From contig CM060922.1 of NCBI GenBank assembly GCA_030737875.1, positions 318,905,456 to 318,969,455 on the forward strand: a DNA stretch of 64,000 bases, read 5' to 3'. Each line of letters opens with the position of its first letter. The first letter of the stretch is position 1. The position numbers were made by a program, and so were the translations under genes. The notes beneath the pieces were generated by a model. It did not search any database, was not told where the DNA came from, and was given only the letters and a program-made list of their open reading frames with translations. Below, piece after piece: positions 24,166 to 37,300 of the stretch. The stretch is from Allium sativum. Its lineage: Eukaryota > Streptophyta > Magnoliopsida > Asparagales > Amaryllidaceae.

Positions 24166-24477
24166 GGTAGTGTTTGGTTAGATTGTATTTTGCATTTTGA
24201 GTTTCTAAAATTAACTACAAAAAATAAGAAGAGTTGATGGATGATGGGAGAAATGGAAGAATGGCTGAAGGAATGATGGAGGGGACGGAGGAACAACGAA
24301 CGGACAAGTTGTCTGTCGTCATTCCATTATCTCCAAAACACGGAAAATAAATGAAAGTTGTTTTCTATTATGTGTTCCCTAATTTTCTAAAACAACCGGT
24401 TTTCATAATGCACATGTGTTGTTCGTATTTTTATATGGTCGAAAACCAAACACTAAAAAGTCAAATCAAACGTTACC
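24166..24477. mobile_element. Tourist-like (PIF/Harbinger) MITE, unit 1
   Basis: 312 bp with terminal inverted repeats GGTAGTGTTTGGTT and, inverted, GGTAACGTTTGATT, flanked by the 3-bp duplication TTA (24163-24165 and 24478-24480). A TTA duplication with GTTTGGTT-type ends is the known signature of Tourist MITEs. No transposase is encoded. The same element sits at 34062-34373, so insertion predates the duplication. Confidence 0.8.
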
Positions 24478-24480
24478 TTA

Positions 24481-26837
24481 GTTTTTTTAAAGTGGCAATG
24501 TAACAACAGTTCATAGGCACACATTCAATCAATAAACCACCTTTTAAAGTTTAGTACACTATTTTCGATCACTTAGAATTAAGACAGTATTTTCGTTAAC
24601 TTCTAAGGTACAAATATTCAAAGTTGTTACTCTATTTCACACCAAATGATTTATGGCTCATAGATGACACAACTCCAAAATCATGGGATTTAGGACTTGG
24701 AATAAAATTGAAGACTATTAAGTAATAAGTATGTATTTATGATCTATGTGTTACCAGTGTTTATTGATGAGAAAATCTTAATTTTCTACCGAATGGTGTC
24801 AATATATACTCTTTTTTCAACTATCTTATTAATCGTGATTGTATCATCTGGTACTACCTTAATACATAAAATTTATTAAGCTTCATTTTTCGATTTGGTA
24901 CCATTCACCTACACATAAATCTTTGCTTTTTACTCAACTCTAAAACTCATGGTTGATCTGTTTTTCTGTATTTGAGTTATAAAGAATTATGGAGATTAAA
25001 AGTAACCGCTGAAAATAGTAGATTTTTTCTTACCAGTGTATCATGTTTTCTTGAAGGTGTAATGAGTGCTTTGTAATAGAGAACCATGTTATGTTTTCTT
25101 GAAAGATGAAATAAGTGCTTCGTAATAAAGAATCGGGGAAGTAGTTTCAGAAAAAAGGTGAAATATGTGTTTTGTAATAAAGAACCGGGGGGTGTAGTTT
25201 GGGAAACTAGGTTATTGAATTTAGTTCAACAAAAAATTAGGATGGTTTCCACAAACACCTCTATGGTTTATGGTGTTTTTTCTATGCAAAGTTTCATATG
25301 TGGTGTGAAATAAGATATTTACCATGTATCTTAATTTATATTATTCTAAATGAAAATGAAAAAAGGGTAATTTGATTAGCATCCTAAATTGCAGGTATTA
25401 TGGTTGGCATCGTAAATTACAAGGACCAGAGTGGCCTATAAGCGTATCTTTTTCTGTTACAGACGTTATGGTCCTATTGTGTTTTTAATCGGATTGCAAT
25501 ATTTATTTAATGCAAGAGATAGAAACTTTTTTATGTTCATTAACATTTCACAAATTAAATCTATGAAATTTTGAAAATAATATATTTTGTGTTTTTGTGC
25601 ATTTGTCTTCCGACATTTTGTTTCGGGACATTCGTTTTTTTTCATAAATTAGTTTTCTTATCTTAAGTTCGTCCCTAAGATCAGAATACTACTACAGTCG
25701 CATGTGAGATTGGATATGGCTTTTATTTCTTATATATATGGCATGTGGGATCCACTTTTAAATATTAATCCAATGAGCAAGAAATTGTTACAACATAAGC
25801 TTGAGAATCAATTGTACTTAGCATTATTCTCAGTATACTGTTATTCTAATACTTGGGTTCTGTCACGTTTTGCAACCTTTTGCTGACTTAGATGACAACA
25901 TGATGAATATAAATTTAATTGAAACTAAAATTTTGGATATATACAATATTTTTAACAATTAAGTCGCCATAAAAATTGCATTATTGTTTATGGCCTAAGT
26001 CTAATAGATCATATTTATATCCATAGCAACAAAATTTCACATGAGTAAACACACTATTCCCGGGAATAAATTCTATCTAAATTTACAAAATCAAACATAC
26101 ATATTTAACGATGGAACTACTAGGTAAGGCATTATAGTTTGCAAGTACATGCCACTTGAAACTTTTTTGATATGTTACTTATGTGAGTAGAAAAAGATTT
26201 TATATATGAGTTTGTTGAATATATTGAAATCCCCACTTAATAATAGTAAAAGAAGATCAAATTTTACAGGAAGTATAAATGAACTTATTGTTACTCTTAA
26301 TTTTTCGTCATTGTGTGAGCTTTTGATGATTTTGACTATCTATGAAAACTTCAATTGATTACACAGTTTGTTCATACGGGTTTACCTTTTTGTTCCAATC
26401 TGATAGTATTTGTATAAGTTCAAAATGCACAAACTATTTCAAAAAAAACAGCAACTAAGGTAATGGGTGGACACAAACACTGAACAGATTTCATTCAAAG
26501 ACTGGTTACTGAATATGCAATGTCCAACAAAAACATGAGTTACCAAATGTATTAAAAACGAATTCAAGTTCATACAATTCCTTTTTTTTGTTTTTTCACT
26601 TTTGCTGACATATTTAATATTAATAAGTAACCTTCTAAATGTACTATCCATTTATAAACGGTCAAGTGCGTTCCAATTTTATATTTAGTTGTGAAAGTAA
26701 TTGATGTTTTTTTATTGATAAATTTTGATGACAGTTGTGCATCAAATCATTCTTCTTTTACATAACTTTCACGTGTAAAAAATTTAGCATCAGTTGCATA
26801 ACATTCGCAAATTATATTTAAATTTACGTTTTGTTCA
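24481..26837. other. Intergenic, unit 1
   Basis: AT-rich DNA without a recognised gene. A 60-codon frame at 25704-25886 recurs unchanged in the other unit but has no domain and sits in sequence of equal conservation. Confidence 0.45.
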
Positions 26838-26866
26838 CCGTGCCATCGGCACGGGCTACACACTAA
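26838..26866 (+). mobile_element. Helitron 3' terminus
   Basis: A perfect 7-bp hairpin CCGTGCC-ATC-GGCACGG (26838-26854) is followed eight bases later by CTAA (26863-26866) and then T. A GC-rich hairpin shortly before a CTRR end inserted before T is the diagnostic Helitron 3' end. The matching 5' TC end was not located, so the extent is unknown. In unit 2 the hairpin is gone: about 35 bp are missing near 36720 while the CTACACACTAAT tail remains. Confidence 0.6.
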
Positions 26867-26869
26867 TTA

Positions 26870-28594
26870 TACCATAAAATTGCATAAATGTCCATAACTT
26901 TTTAAAAAAAATATGGATATTTTTTATGAATAATTGCGAAATTTCCACAATTTTTTTTTTTGAATAATTACTCAAATTTTTATGGGAAATCTGTGCAACT
27001 TATTAAAAAAATTGCACAAATGTCTACAACTATTTATTGAATAATTGCATAAATTTATATAATTATTAGTTAACTTAATTCTAAAGACTTAATTTACATG
27101 TTTTTTTATTAGGATGTGTTGGTTTTTTTTAAAAAACTTTTCACTCTGGTGAAACTGTTAAAAAAAAAAGCTTTTGAACCGTTTTCACTCTTTCGCTTCT
27201 CGAATCATGCGACTTTTCTTCAGCAAAGAAAACAATGGTGAACACTAAAAATCGCAACCTGATGCCTTATTTCGCAGCCGTTCCTTTCTCTGCTTATTTC
27301 TTCCTACACTGCCGCAATTTGATGGCTCCACTTCTATTGCAACCTGCTGCGTCAAATTCGATGGCAGCCTAGTGCAACGACCACTGTCTTAACCTGCATT
27401 GCTGATAAGATTAGGTAATTGGGTATCTTAAATTGCTTTTTATTTTTATATTGGGTTAATGATTTCAGATAGTGAATTGAAATTGGGTGTTTGGTAAAAA
27501 AATTCATTGTTCAAAATGGGTGAATTGAACAATATGAACGTTGAATATAGGAATTTCGGTATGAATAATAGAATTCTGTGTTATAGCAATTGAATGATGA
27601 ATTATAGAAACTTCGTATTACAACAAAATATGCAATTACTTTATTCACATAGTTGAAAAATGCCATGAATTGTAGAAATATTATTCTACAGCAAATGTAT
27701 GAAACACTGATGTGGCATAAAAGTATGAGTTTGCAACGATGCTGTAGTGTTTGGATTGTTTTGGAATTTATGTGTAGCCTTCTTGTCTACTATTACATGT
27801 TTACTTTTAAGAATGCTTCAGTCTAGAACAAAACTGCAGTGGTGAAATTTTTTTGTTTTTTGTCTTACAAAATCCATACTTGTTCTGAATAGTTTGGATT
27901 TTTTTTTTCCTTCACACTGCGTGGTTTGGATTTGAAATTCAAATTTGTATCAAGTATCATAAGCTTAATTTAAGATATTCTGTAATACATATTTCAATAC
28001 TTTTAACATTGACTAAGCTTTAATATATCAAAATTTCAGAAAGTTGGTTGCCATGAAGACAGTAAAAGATTACGCATTCTATGCACCTAAGACCTGAAAG
28101 CAAAGCTGCATGGTTTTTGACTGCAAGTAGCTATAGCTTTCAAACTGAAATAAATGTCTGGAGTGTGCACCTGCGCCGGGGCAGGAATACTTAGGTTAGA
28201 TGGTGATTGCGGTTTGCCCTTTTAGATTTTGGATTTTGCCCATACAAGAATACAAACCACGTGTGGATTGTTATTAGTTAGGTTGAACATACGATCGTTG
28301 CTATTTTGTTGTGCAAGCTGGTTCTATGTGTTGCACCCAGTTGAACATCAACTCTTTCAAAGTCTGACGATCTCTATCTAAAAGGTATTAAATTTCACTT
28401 TCTTTTAATCTGGTTTGAACTTTGAACTTTTGATGAGTCAATGCCTGGCACATCTAGTGGAGACCTTTCACTGTAAGACTATTTTATGATTACTATTTAC
28501 TACACAATAGTAATTTGCGAACCAGGACCAGGAGATATAATTAAACACTGGGCTTCTTTAGGATCTCCATTTTTCTAGTGTTTTAACTGCTGGG
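26870..28594. other. 3' flank of albumin copy 2 and end of unit 1
   Basis: Nearly identical to 36735-38470 and more distantly related to 16441-18720. It has TTGCATAA-rich AT sequence at 26875-27065, then a region with CTGCCGCAATTTGATGG near 27310. No gene recognised. Confidence 0.6.
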
Positions 28595-28845
28595 TTGACA
28601 AAAATACATTAGCATGGATGTGAGATCACCTTAAGAACTAGTAGTTCCTGGATTTTAGAGTTTGGCTGGTCACGAGGTTTAATTTGCAATATTGACGGCT
28701 CCTATTTCTATACTTTCCAATATATTTATATTTCTGTGGACTGATGGTGACAAGTGGCAATTGTTACGTAGGTGAAACGTTATATGAAAACTTATGTAAC
28801 AGTGGTGCCTGCGCAAAGAAAATTATTGCATTGGAAAATTTCCCT

Positions 28846-28851
28846 TTTATT
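28846..28851 (-). promoter_or_regulatory. Polyadenylation signal AATAAA, albumin copy 2
   Basis: AATAAA on the coding strand, about 92 bp beyond the stop codon, at the same position as in the other two copies. Confidence 0.55.
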
Positions 28852-28941
28852 AACTAGAAGAGTAGCATGTTTGCCACACACGATGGTGTGTTGTCATGCC
28901 TTATTTGTTGGTTACATTACATAACAAGTCCTTGTGATTTC

Positions 28942-29388
28942 TTACTCTAACATTTGACCACCCTGACGCATTCTGCAAGAGTGCGGCTCCATGTTACACA
29001 TTGCTGGCAGAAACTTTCCTTTCATCATCACTTGTCTGCATCGGCCTGTACACTCCTGGCCTGTGTATCCTTCTTCTTGCATCATTTGTCTCATCGCATG
29101 TCTGATCATCGGGCACCTGCATTCTTCACTCACTCTCCTCAGCTGCATGCAACACTCTTCCGGCACTTGTGTGTTATCCTCTTCATCATCCATATCATCA
29201 TCCTGATCTGATCCTGTCGTAAGAAGGCTCTGTCGTCTCCCAGACATGAAGAAAGAGCGACACCTGTTAAGTGAGCGGCGTTGCACTTCTCGCCTACATG
29301 AGCTAGCTCTGTCAGAGTACTGATCTTCTGCAGATGCAGTAAAAGCAAGAACAAGAGCTATTAAAGCAATAGCTATGATGAGCTTCAT
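28942..29388 (-). CDS. 2S albumin seed storage protein precursor, copy 2
   Basis: An intronless 148-residue precursor. Residues 1-20 form a hydrophobic signal peptide (starts MKLIIAIALIAL, ends TASA), so it enters the secretory path toward protein-storage vacuoles. The small-chain region has C31 and C43; an acidic linker (DQDDDMDDEEDN, about 61-72) is the likely processing zone; the large chain has CC at 79-80, CRC at 90-92, C131 and C138, the prolamin-superfamily eight-cysteine pattern. C113 and C117 are extra. About 13 of 128 mature residues are Met. The start is the first ATG; an upstream extension begins with GTG, not ATG. Role: nitrogen and sulphur store in seeds; some family members inhibit proteases or are allergens. 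Copy 2 differs from copy 3 by a single visible residue near position 60 (S for A). Confidence 0.93.
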   Translation of the reverse strand: MKLIIAIALIALVLAFTASAEDQYSDRASSCRREVQRRSLNRCRSFFMSGRRQSLLTTGSDQDDDMDDEEDNTQVPEECCMQLRRVSEECRCPMIRHAMRQMMQEEGYTGQECTGRCRQVMMKGKFLPAMCNMEPHSCRMRQGGQMLE

Positions 29389-29472
29389 TGTTGAATATAT
29401 CTTATTAGCTAAGAAGATCGATATCACAGTGATGGCTGATGCTTTGATGGAATGGGCTTAGATGAATGAGGC

Positions 29473-29542
29473 TATTTATAGGAGTAGTCACTGTGCGGTT
29501 GCATGAACAAATGCACAGCATGCAGAGCTGAGTGCCACACGT
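29473..29542 (-). promoter_or_regulatory. Seed-type proximal promoter, albumin copy 2
   Basis: TATAAATA (29473-29480) lies 85 bp before the ATG, giving an expected leader of about 50 nt. RY-type motifs lie at 29500-29505 and 29519-29524, and an ACGTG core at 29538-29542. This order of TATA, RY, RY, ACGT core fits embryo-maturation control by B3 and bZIP factors. The flank beyond it matches copy 1, not copy 3. Confidence 0.7.
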
Positions 29543-29857
29543 ACATGCTGGGGCTTTGTAAGTTTGTAGAACTGAATTTGGATTTTTTTTTTGGGGAAGT
29601 GGCAGAATTTGAGTGCGGTTTCTAGGTTAGCGAATTAAAGGACAAAATATATCTTGCCTTTTATACGTAGTAGGCGTGTAGAATTGCCTTTCTTTTCCTA
29701 AGTTACTTGGAAGTATAAATTATGATAACATTTTGCTGTGAAAATTTTAAATGACTGCATTATTAGACTGTTTGACCTATTTATGTCTTTGAGGATAGCC
29801 ATTGGTCTTCCACATTTCATGTAAACTAGTTGAAAATACCTGGTTCTACATCAAATA

Positions 29858-30125
29858 CGTATTACAAATTACTAGTATAACCGCACAACGGTGGGAAAAC
29901 CGACCGTTAAGTTATATAAAATCTGAAGGTGGATACCCAGTGCTAAAGGCTCCCGTACTCAAGCGCGAGAGGACTTCTCAGGCAGTCTCCCGTCCGAGTA
30001 TTATTCCCACGGCTTTCCAGACTCTGGAGGTGGTCGATTAGTGCGCACAGCCTTTCCCTCACATATGTGAAGAGGCCGGGACTCGAACCTGCGCGCTCCA
30101 GATTACCCGCCGGGTAAACCAACTG
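29858..30125 (-). mobile_element. tRNA-derived SINE-like element, unit 2
   Basis: Duplicate of 19977-20244 with the same B box and the same flanking TCAAATA (29851-29857 and 30126-30132). Only a few substitutions separate the two copies. Confidence 0.5.
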
Positions 30126-30132
30126 TCAAATA

Positions 30133-32316
30133 AATGCACTATTTTTTTATAAAAAAATGTAAGTGTGAAAAATTGTAAATTCAGTTAAACTAAGATTTGT
30201 GTGCATGTAAGCCAGTTTGATACTAAAAATCTACTACCGATGCATTGATATAAATCACTCACTGACGTATGCATACATATAAATTATGTCAAGGATGATT
30301 ATCATACTTTAAATAAAGAACATCTTTATACCTCTAAATCATTACTAAGTTCATAAATTAAATGGACTAATTAAATAAATATTAGCTCAAAACATATTAT
30401 TATATTTGTGAATATTTGATTAAAGAATATAAAAATGCAGAAATATACGTAATAAATAAATCACATTTTATACAAATTACATCAAACTAATTAATTTCAC
30501 TTCAAGGGTTTGTCAAATTACACAAAGAAAACAAAGCATATATTGAACCAAAATACTAACAGATGGAAAAAGGATTGCAGTGACCTTCCATTTAAAAGCC
30601 GATGAAAACAAATAAATTGTGGAAGAACGAACAAAATCTTCAACGGAGATCATTCCATCATTATGAGTAATTCTACCTTGCTATATGTAGAATGAATTGT
30701 TTTCTCTAAGGCAGTATTATAACATTTAACCCGCCATGTTTAAATGATAAACATGCATTTAAATTTGATTTTAAATAAGGCAGTAACAGTCATATATTGT
30801 ATAATAATCTATAAGATTCTGAACATGAACTTTTTTTGAATTATAATTGTTTTTATTTACCATTTCAACAGACATAGATATGAATCATGACGTTCAAAAT
30901 GTTCTCCCTTTTCAATAATTTAGATGGTAGGCCTTTGAATTTTTCAATATGTGCAAGCGTTTTGAAAGTGAATATTGCCTTTACTATTACACAAAATATT
31001 AAGACATTGTCATTATTATTACACATAAAATATTAAAATATCAAAGAACCGCATAGTGGAATATATGTTAACGATAAAATGAAAAGAAATCATATTAAAT
31101 TATTGGCAAAAAGAGGAAATATATTGATATAATACATTTGCAAAAAAAAAAAAAAAAAAAAAAAAGAGAAAGTATATCTGGAATACGAAAAGAAATGCAT
31201 GTTACTTTGGTTTATTTAATAAAATATAATTAAGATCTTAATTACTTCAAACTCAAAGAGGATGCAAACAACGCTAGAACGGTATGCGAATAGCTATTAA
31301 GCCATACAAACAAATAACTTAATTAAATTGTACCGAAATGAAGCAATTCAGAGCATTTCAAAAATATCGATTACGACCATAAAATATGAAACTTTTTATT
31401 GTACTGGAAACATGAGTACATATAAAATTTTCAATTAAAAATTTCATATTATTTAGACACAATCCATCTTCAATCAACGACAAAAGCATACCAAAGAGAT
31501 CAACGGTTCTTAATTTGCTAGAGCCATAAAATTTTTATCAAACAAGTTGGTTACGTGTAAAGGCCATAGAGGCATTTCAACAAACTCTGATCTACAAGCT
31601 CCCAGCAGCCACCACCAGCGATCATCCAAGGCCGGAGATGACCCATCAAGACAGGGTGATGATGAGCTTGGAGAGGGGAATGACATGGCAGTAAGCACAG
31701 GCGTCGACAGAGCCTGATTTGGATGTGCACGTGCACATCTGTACACATGCACAACTGCCAAGAAGGAGAATTATCTCATTGGGCTTTTTGTATTTAAATG
31801 GGGCTGAACCATTATGCTATGTATTTGAAAGTCATAAATATAGGAGAGAACATCATGTAACGTGTGTAAAATCTCTTATTTCATTCAATAAAATTATGTT
31901 ACTTCTCTCTTGTAATTCTCATTTTCCCTTCTAAAACTCTCTGAATTTCTCGATCCTTCCTCTCTTAAATTCTCTCTTCTAGTAACAGTGATGTTTCATT
32001 CTCTAATGCCCTTCTTTCTGCTACCCTCAGTTCCCATTTCTACTGATCTTCTAACACCATGATAATTCGTTCAAGGATTAAAGAAAATGACCCTAATTCA
32101 ATTTGACATGGTCAACAACAAAATAGAACCAATCACCAAGGCAGCCAACAGTCTTTAATTTAGGTGCAGTTTTAGGCATGACCAAGCACATAGCCCATCA
32201 GGTCAATTTGTTGATCCCTGCATACAAAGCTTGCGGCTTCCCACATACATATATCCTTCTAATATTGGATTGAGGATCGGTGTATTGTACTACCGAGATA
32301 TGATGACAATTCAATG
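30133..32316. other. Intergenic, unit 2
   Basis: Duplicate of 20252-22428. Main difference: a longer A-tract at 31142-31165. No gene recognised. Confidence 0.5.
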
Positions 32317-32840
32317 TTTTAAAACGCAAAAGGCGTACGTGAGGCGTTTTCGGGTCCGTGAGGCAAGGCGTAAGCCTCGAAGCGTTGAGGCGTAAGCCTT
32401 TCGGATAGAGAAAAAACGCAATACATATACTTAATTTTTAACCACTTCCATGCAACATCCCGTTTGTTCATTTTAAATTAACCTAGCCAACAATAGAAAT
32501 TAGGAACCAACTATACAAGGGCTTTTCGGGTAAGCCTACATTAATTCAAAATGTCTGTCTACACATATTATACAATCTTTTTTATTTCCATTAAATAATT
32601 AAAGTTTAATGACATTTATCTGTATTAATATCTGCAACTAAAAATAAACAAGTTTTTAAGTCATATGCCTCAACTGCTTGAGGCGTGCGAGTCGTAAGCT
32701 TTATGCGCTTTGTATGCCGCAACATTTTGAGGCGTAAGCTTTAGAGGTAAAAAAGCCTTTTGGAATAAGCCTCAAGGCGTTTTATCTCTTATTTCTTCGA
32801 GGCGAGCCTTGAGGCGAGTATCGAGGCGAGTTTTTTAAAA
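32317..32840. repeat. GAGGCG-rich element, unit 2
   Basis: Duplicate of 22429-22950, flanked again by CAATG (32312-32316 and 32841-32845). One extra T in the left end and a few substitutions distinguish it. Confidence 0.5.
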
Positions 32841-32845
32841 CAATG

Positions 32846-34061
32846 GATGACATGGACCAAACATAGCTGCATGTCCTCGTTCAAACTTCCTAACCTCAAA
32901 TATTTCTTAATTTGATATCACTCCAAGTCTCCAACTACTTCCATTGGTGGCACCTTGGTTGCAAAGAAAACTTACTCCAACTGCATATAAAAAAGAATGA
33001 TGCTTTGAAAAAGTTTGCCTAATATTTCGTAACTTTAACGCTGACATTCGTGCCATGGTTATTTTGCTTCTATAATCAGCTTGTAGTTTCATACAGTGAG
33101 GGACGAGGCATGAAGACAAAGTTGACAATTGTGGTCTAGGTTATATTCAGCTTCTTGTTTCCTATTGTTCCCACAGTAAAAGATCCTCCCTGACTTTTTA
33201 TTACTAATAGTTTACTTTCATGCCTGAATAATTAAATAGATTAATAATATTATTTCTCAAATTACATAAACAAATGATAAACAGTCCAGACTCCAGATTC
33301 AACATAGGCAAAGACATCAGACGGCTAATCAAGTTGGAAATCTTTATCACTCTTTCAGTTTTTCTCGAATCCTAATTTGGATCTGCTCCAACCAGATGGC
33401 AACGAAGAAGACATTCATGTCTCTCTGTTTCTCTATTCCAACTTTATCCATACATTATTTCACTCAAATTATATTCAAAAAATTTCATGCAAAAGCTTCC
33501 ACGAATTACAATGGGTATGTTATTTTTGTCAAATCCAAAATTTTCTTTTCCTGTATGATTTGGTTGAAAAATGCATCACATCCAAATTTCATTAGTTGTT
33601 TAATGATAACGTTATATTCATTTACCACTCAATTTCATTAACTCTAACTGATGGCTCCACGTCCAACCAATAGGCCATTGTCTATTCAGGCACAATTAAG
33701 TTTCCTTCCTCCCGCACTTTGATGTTCTATTCTTCTATTACCACATTATTTCAAAAATAATTTTTCTTATGTATATATCGATGAACTTTTAAATGTTACT
33801 ATACCTACAACAACAAAATAGTGGACGCGGGCGTACGTTAAAAGAGGTGATTTGGTGGCTCTTTCCATCTTGCGATTGTTCTATATCATCTACATGTCTT
33901 CTTTAATTTACTCTTTATACACCCCTTTGACCTACTCACAGTGGAATTGTTTGGAAACCACATTTGCCTTCCATTCCATTTCTACATAAATTGAATCATG
34001 TAGTACAAGTATTTACTTCTTTTGCTATCTTAAAATCATGATAAATTCTATCCCCCTTTTA
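32846..34061. other. Intergenic, unit 2
   Basis: Duplicate of 22956-24165, with a small CTCCAGA insertion near 33291. The open frames at 33377-33595 and 33396-33641 mirror those of unit 1, and I do not consider them genes. Confidence 0.45.
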
Positions 34062-34373
34062 GGTAGTGTTTGGTTAGATTGTATTTTGCATTTTGAGTTT
34101 CTAAAATTAACTACAAAAAATAAGAAGAGTTGATGGATGATGGGAGAAATGGAAGAATGGCTGAAGGAATGATGGAGGGGACGGAGGAACAACGAACGGA
34201 CAAGTTGTCTGTCGTCATTCCATTATCTCCAAAACACGGAAAATAAATGAAAGTTGTTTTCTATTATGTGTTCCCTAATTTTCTAAAACAACCGGTTTTC
34301 ATAATGCACATGTGTTGTTCGTATTTTTATATGGTCGAAAACCAAACACTAAAAAGTCAAATCAAACGTTACC
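34062..34373. mobile_element. Tourist-like (PIF/Harbinger) MITE, unit 2
   Basis: Duplicate of 24166-24477: same length, same terminal inverted repeats, and TTA on both sides (34059-34061 and 34374-34376). Confidence 0.8.
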
Positions 34374-34376
34374 TTA

Positions 34377-37300
34377 GATTTTTTAAAGTGGCAATGTAAC
34401 AACAGTTCATAGGCACACATTCAACCAATAAACCACCTTTTAAAGTTTAGTACACTATTTTCGATCACTTAGAATTAAGACAGTATTTTCGTTAACTTCT
34501 AATGTACAAATATTCAAAGTTGTTACTCTATTTCACACCAAATGATTTATGGCTCATAGATGACACAACTCCAAAATCATGGGATTTAGGACTTGGAATA
34601 AAATTGAAGACTATTAAGTAATAAGTATGTATTTATGATCTATGTGTTACCAGTGTTTATTGATGAGAAAATCTTAATTTTCTACCGAATGGTGTCAATA
34701 TATACTCTTTTTTCAACTATCTTATTAATCGTGATTGTATCATCTGGTACTACCTTAATACATAAAATTTATTAAGCTTCATTTTTCGATTTGGTACCAT
34801 TCACCTACACATAAATCTTTGCTTTTTACTCAACTCTAAAACTCATGGTTGATCTGTTTTTCTGTATTTGAGTTATAAAGAATTATGGAGATTAAAAGTA
34901 ACCGCTGAAAATAGTGGATTTTTTCTTACCAGTGTATCATGTTTTCTTGAAGGTGTAATGAGTGCTTTGTAATAGAGAACCATGTTATGTTTTCTTGAAA
35001 GATGAAATAAGTGCTTCGTAATAAAGAATCGGGGAAGTAGTTTCAGAAAAAAGGTGAAATATGTGTTTTGTAATAAAGAACCGGGGGGTGTAGTTTGGGA
35101 AACTAGGTTATTGAATTTAGTTCAACAAAAAATTAGGATGGTTTCCACAAACACCTCTATGGTTTATGGTGTTTTTTCTATGCAAAGTTTCATATGTGGT
35201 GTGAAATAAGATATTTACCATGTATCTTAATTTATATTATTCTAAATGAAAATGAAAAAAGGGTAATTTGATTAGCATCCTAAATTGCAGGTATTATGGT
35301 TGGCATCTTAAATTACAAGGACCAGAGTGGCCTATAAGCGTATCTTTTTCTGTTACAGACGTTATGGTCCTATTGTGTTTTTAATCGGGTTGTAATATTT
35401 ATTTAATGCAAGAGATAGAAACTTTTTTATGTTCATTAACATTTCACAAATTAAATCTATGAAATTTTGAAAATAATATATTTTGTGTTTTTGTGCATTT
35501 GTCTTCCGACATTTTGTTTCGGGACATTCGTTTTTTTTCATAAATTAGTTTTCTTATCTTAAGTTCGTCCCTAAGATCAGAATACTACTACAGTCGCATG
35601 TGAGATTGGATATGGCTTTTATTTCTTATATATATGGCATGTGGGATCCACTTTTAAATATTAATCCAATGAGCAAGAAATTGTTACAACATAAGCTTGA
35701 GAATCAATTGTACTTAGCATTATTCTCAGTATACTGTTATTCTAATACTTGGGTTCTGTCACGTTTTGCAACCTTTTGCTGACTTAGATGACAACATGAT
35801 GAATATAAATTTAATTGAAACTAAAATTTTGGATATATACAATATTTTTAACAATTAAGTCGCCATAAAAATTGCATTATTGTTTATGGCCTAAGTCTAA
35901 TAGATCATATTTATATCCATAGCAACAAAATTTCACATGAGTAAACACACTATTCCCGGGAATAAATTCTATCTAAATTTACAAAATCAAACATACATAT
36001 TTAACGATGGAACTACTAGGTAAGGCATTATAGTTTGCAAGTACATGCCACTTGAAACTTTTTTGATATGTTACTTATGTGGGTAGAAAAAGATTTTTTA
36101 TATGAGTTTGTTGAATATATTGAAATCCCCACTTAATAATAGTAAAAGAAGATCAAATTTTACAGGAAGTATAAATGAACTTATTGTTACTCTTAATTTT
36201 TCGTCATTGTGTGAGCTTTTGATGATTTTGACTATCTATGAAAACTTCAATTGATTACACAGTTTGTTCATACGGGTTTACCTTTTTGTTCCAATCTGAT
36301 AGTATTTGTATAAGTTCAAAATGCACAAACTATTTAAAAAAAAACAGCAACTAAGGTAATGGGTGGACACAAACACTGAACAGATTTCATTCAAAGACTG
36401 GTTACTGAATATGCAATGTCCAACAAAAACATGAGTTACCAAATGTATTAAAAACGAATTCAAGTTCATACAATTCCTTTTTTTTTTTTTTTTTCACTTT
36501 TGCTGACATATTTAATATTAATAAGTAACCTTCTAAATGTACTATCCATTTATAATCGGTCAAGTGCGTTCCAATTTTATATTTAGTTGTGAAAGTAATT
36601 GATGTTTTTTTTATTGATAAATTTTGATGACAGTTGTGCATCAAATCATTCTTCTTTTACATAACTTTCACGTGTAAAAAATTTAGCATCAGTTGCATAA
36701 CATTCGCAAATTATATTTACTACACACTAATTATACCATAAAATTGCATAAATGTCCATAACTTTTTTAAAAAAATATGGATATTTTTTATGAATAATTG
36801 CGAAATTTCCACAAATTTTTTTTGAATAATTACTCAAATTTTTATGGGAAATCTGTGCAACTTATTAAAAAAATTGCACAAATGTCTACAACTATTTATT
36901 GAATAATTGCATAAATTTATATAATTATTAGTTAACTTAATTCTAAAGACTTAATTTACATGTTTTTTTATTAGGATGTGTTGGTTTTTTTTAAAAAACT
37001 TTTCACTCTGGTGAAACTGTTAAAAAAAAAAAGCTTTTGAACCGTTTTCACTCTTTCGCTTCTCGAATCATGCGACTTTTCTTCAGCAAAGAAAACAATG
37101 GTGAACACTAAAAATCGCAACCTGATGCCTTATTTCGCAGCCGTTCCTTTCTCTGCTTATTTCTTCCTACACTGCCGCAATTTGATGGCTCCACTTCTAT
37201 TGCAACCTGCTGCGTCAAATTCGATGGCAGCCTAGTGCAACGACCACTGTCTTAACCTGCATTGCTGATAAGATTAGGTAATTGGGTATCTTAAATTGCT

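Larger units (their letters stand above)
18721..28594. repeat. 9.87-kb tandem segmental duplication, unit 1
   Basis: Nearly identical to 28595-38470 along its length, with the offset drifting between about 9864 and 9897 because of small indels. It carries 2S albumin copy 1 at its left end, then gene-free DNA with a SINE-like element, a GAGGCG-rich element, a Tourist-like MITE and a Helitron 3' end. All but the Helitron hairpin recur intact in unit 2, so they predate the duplication. Confidence 0.92.
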
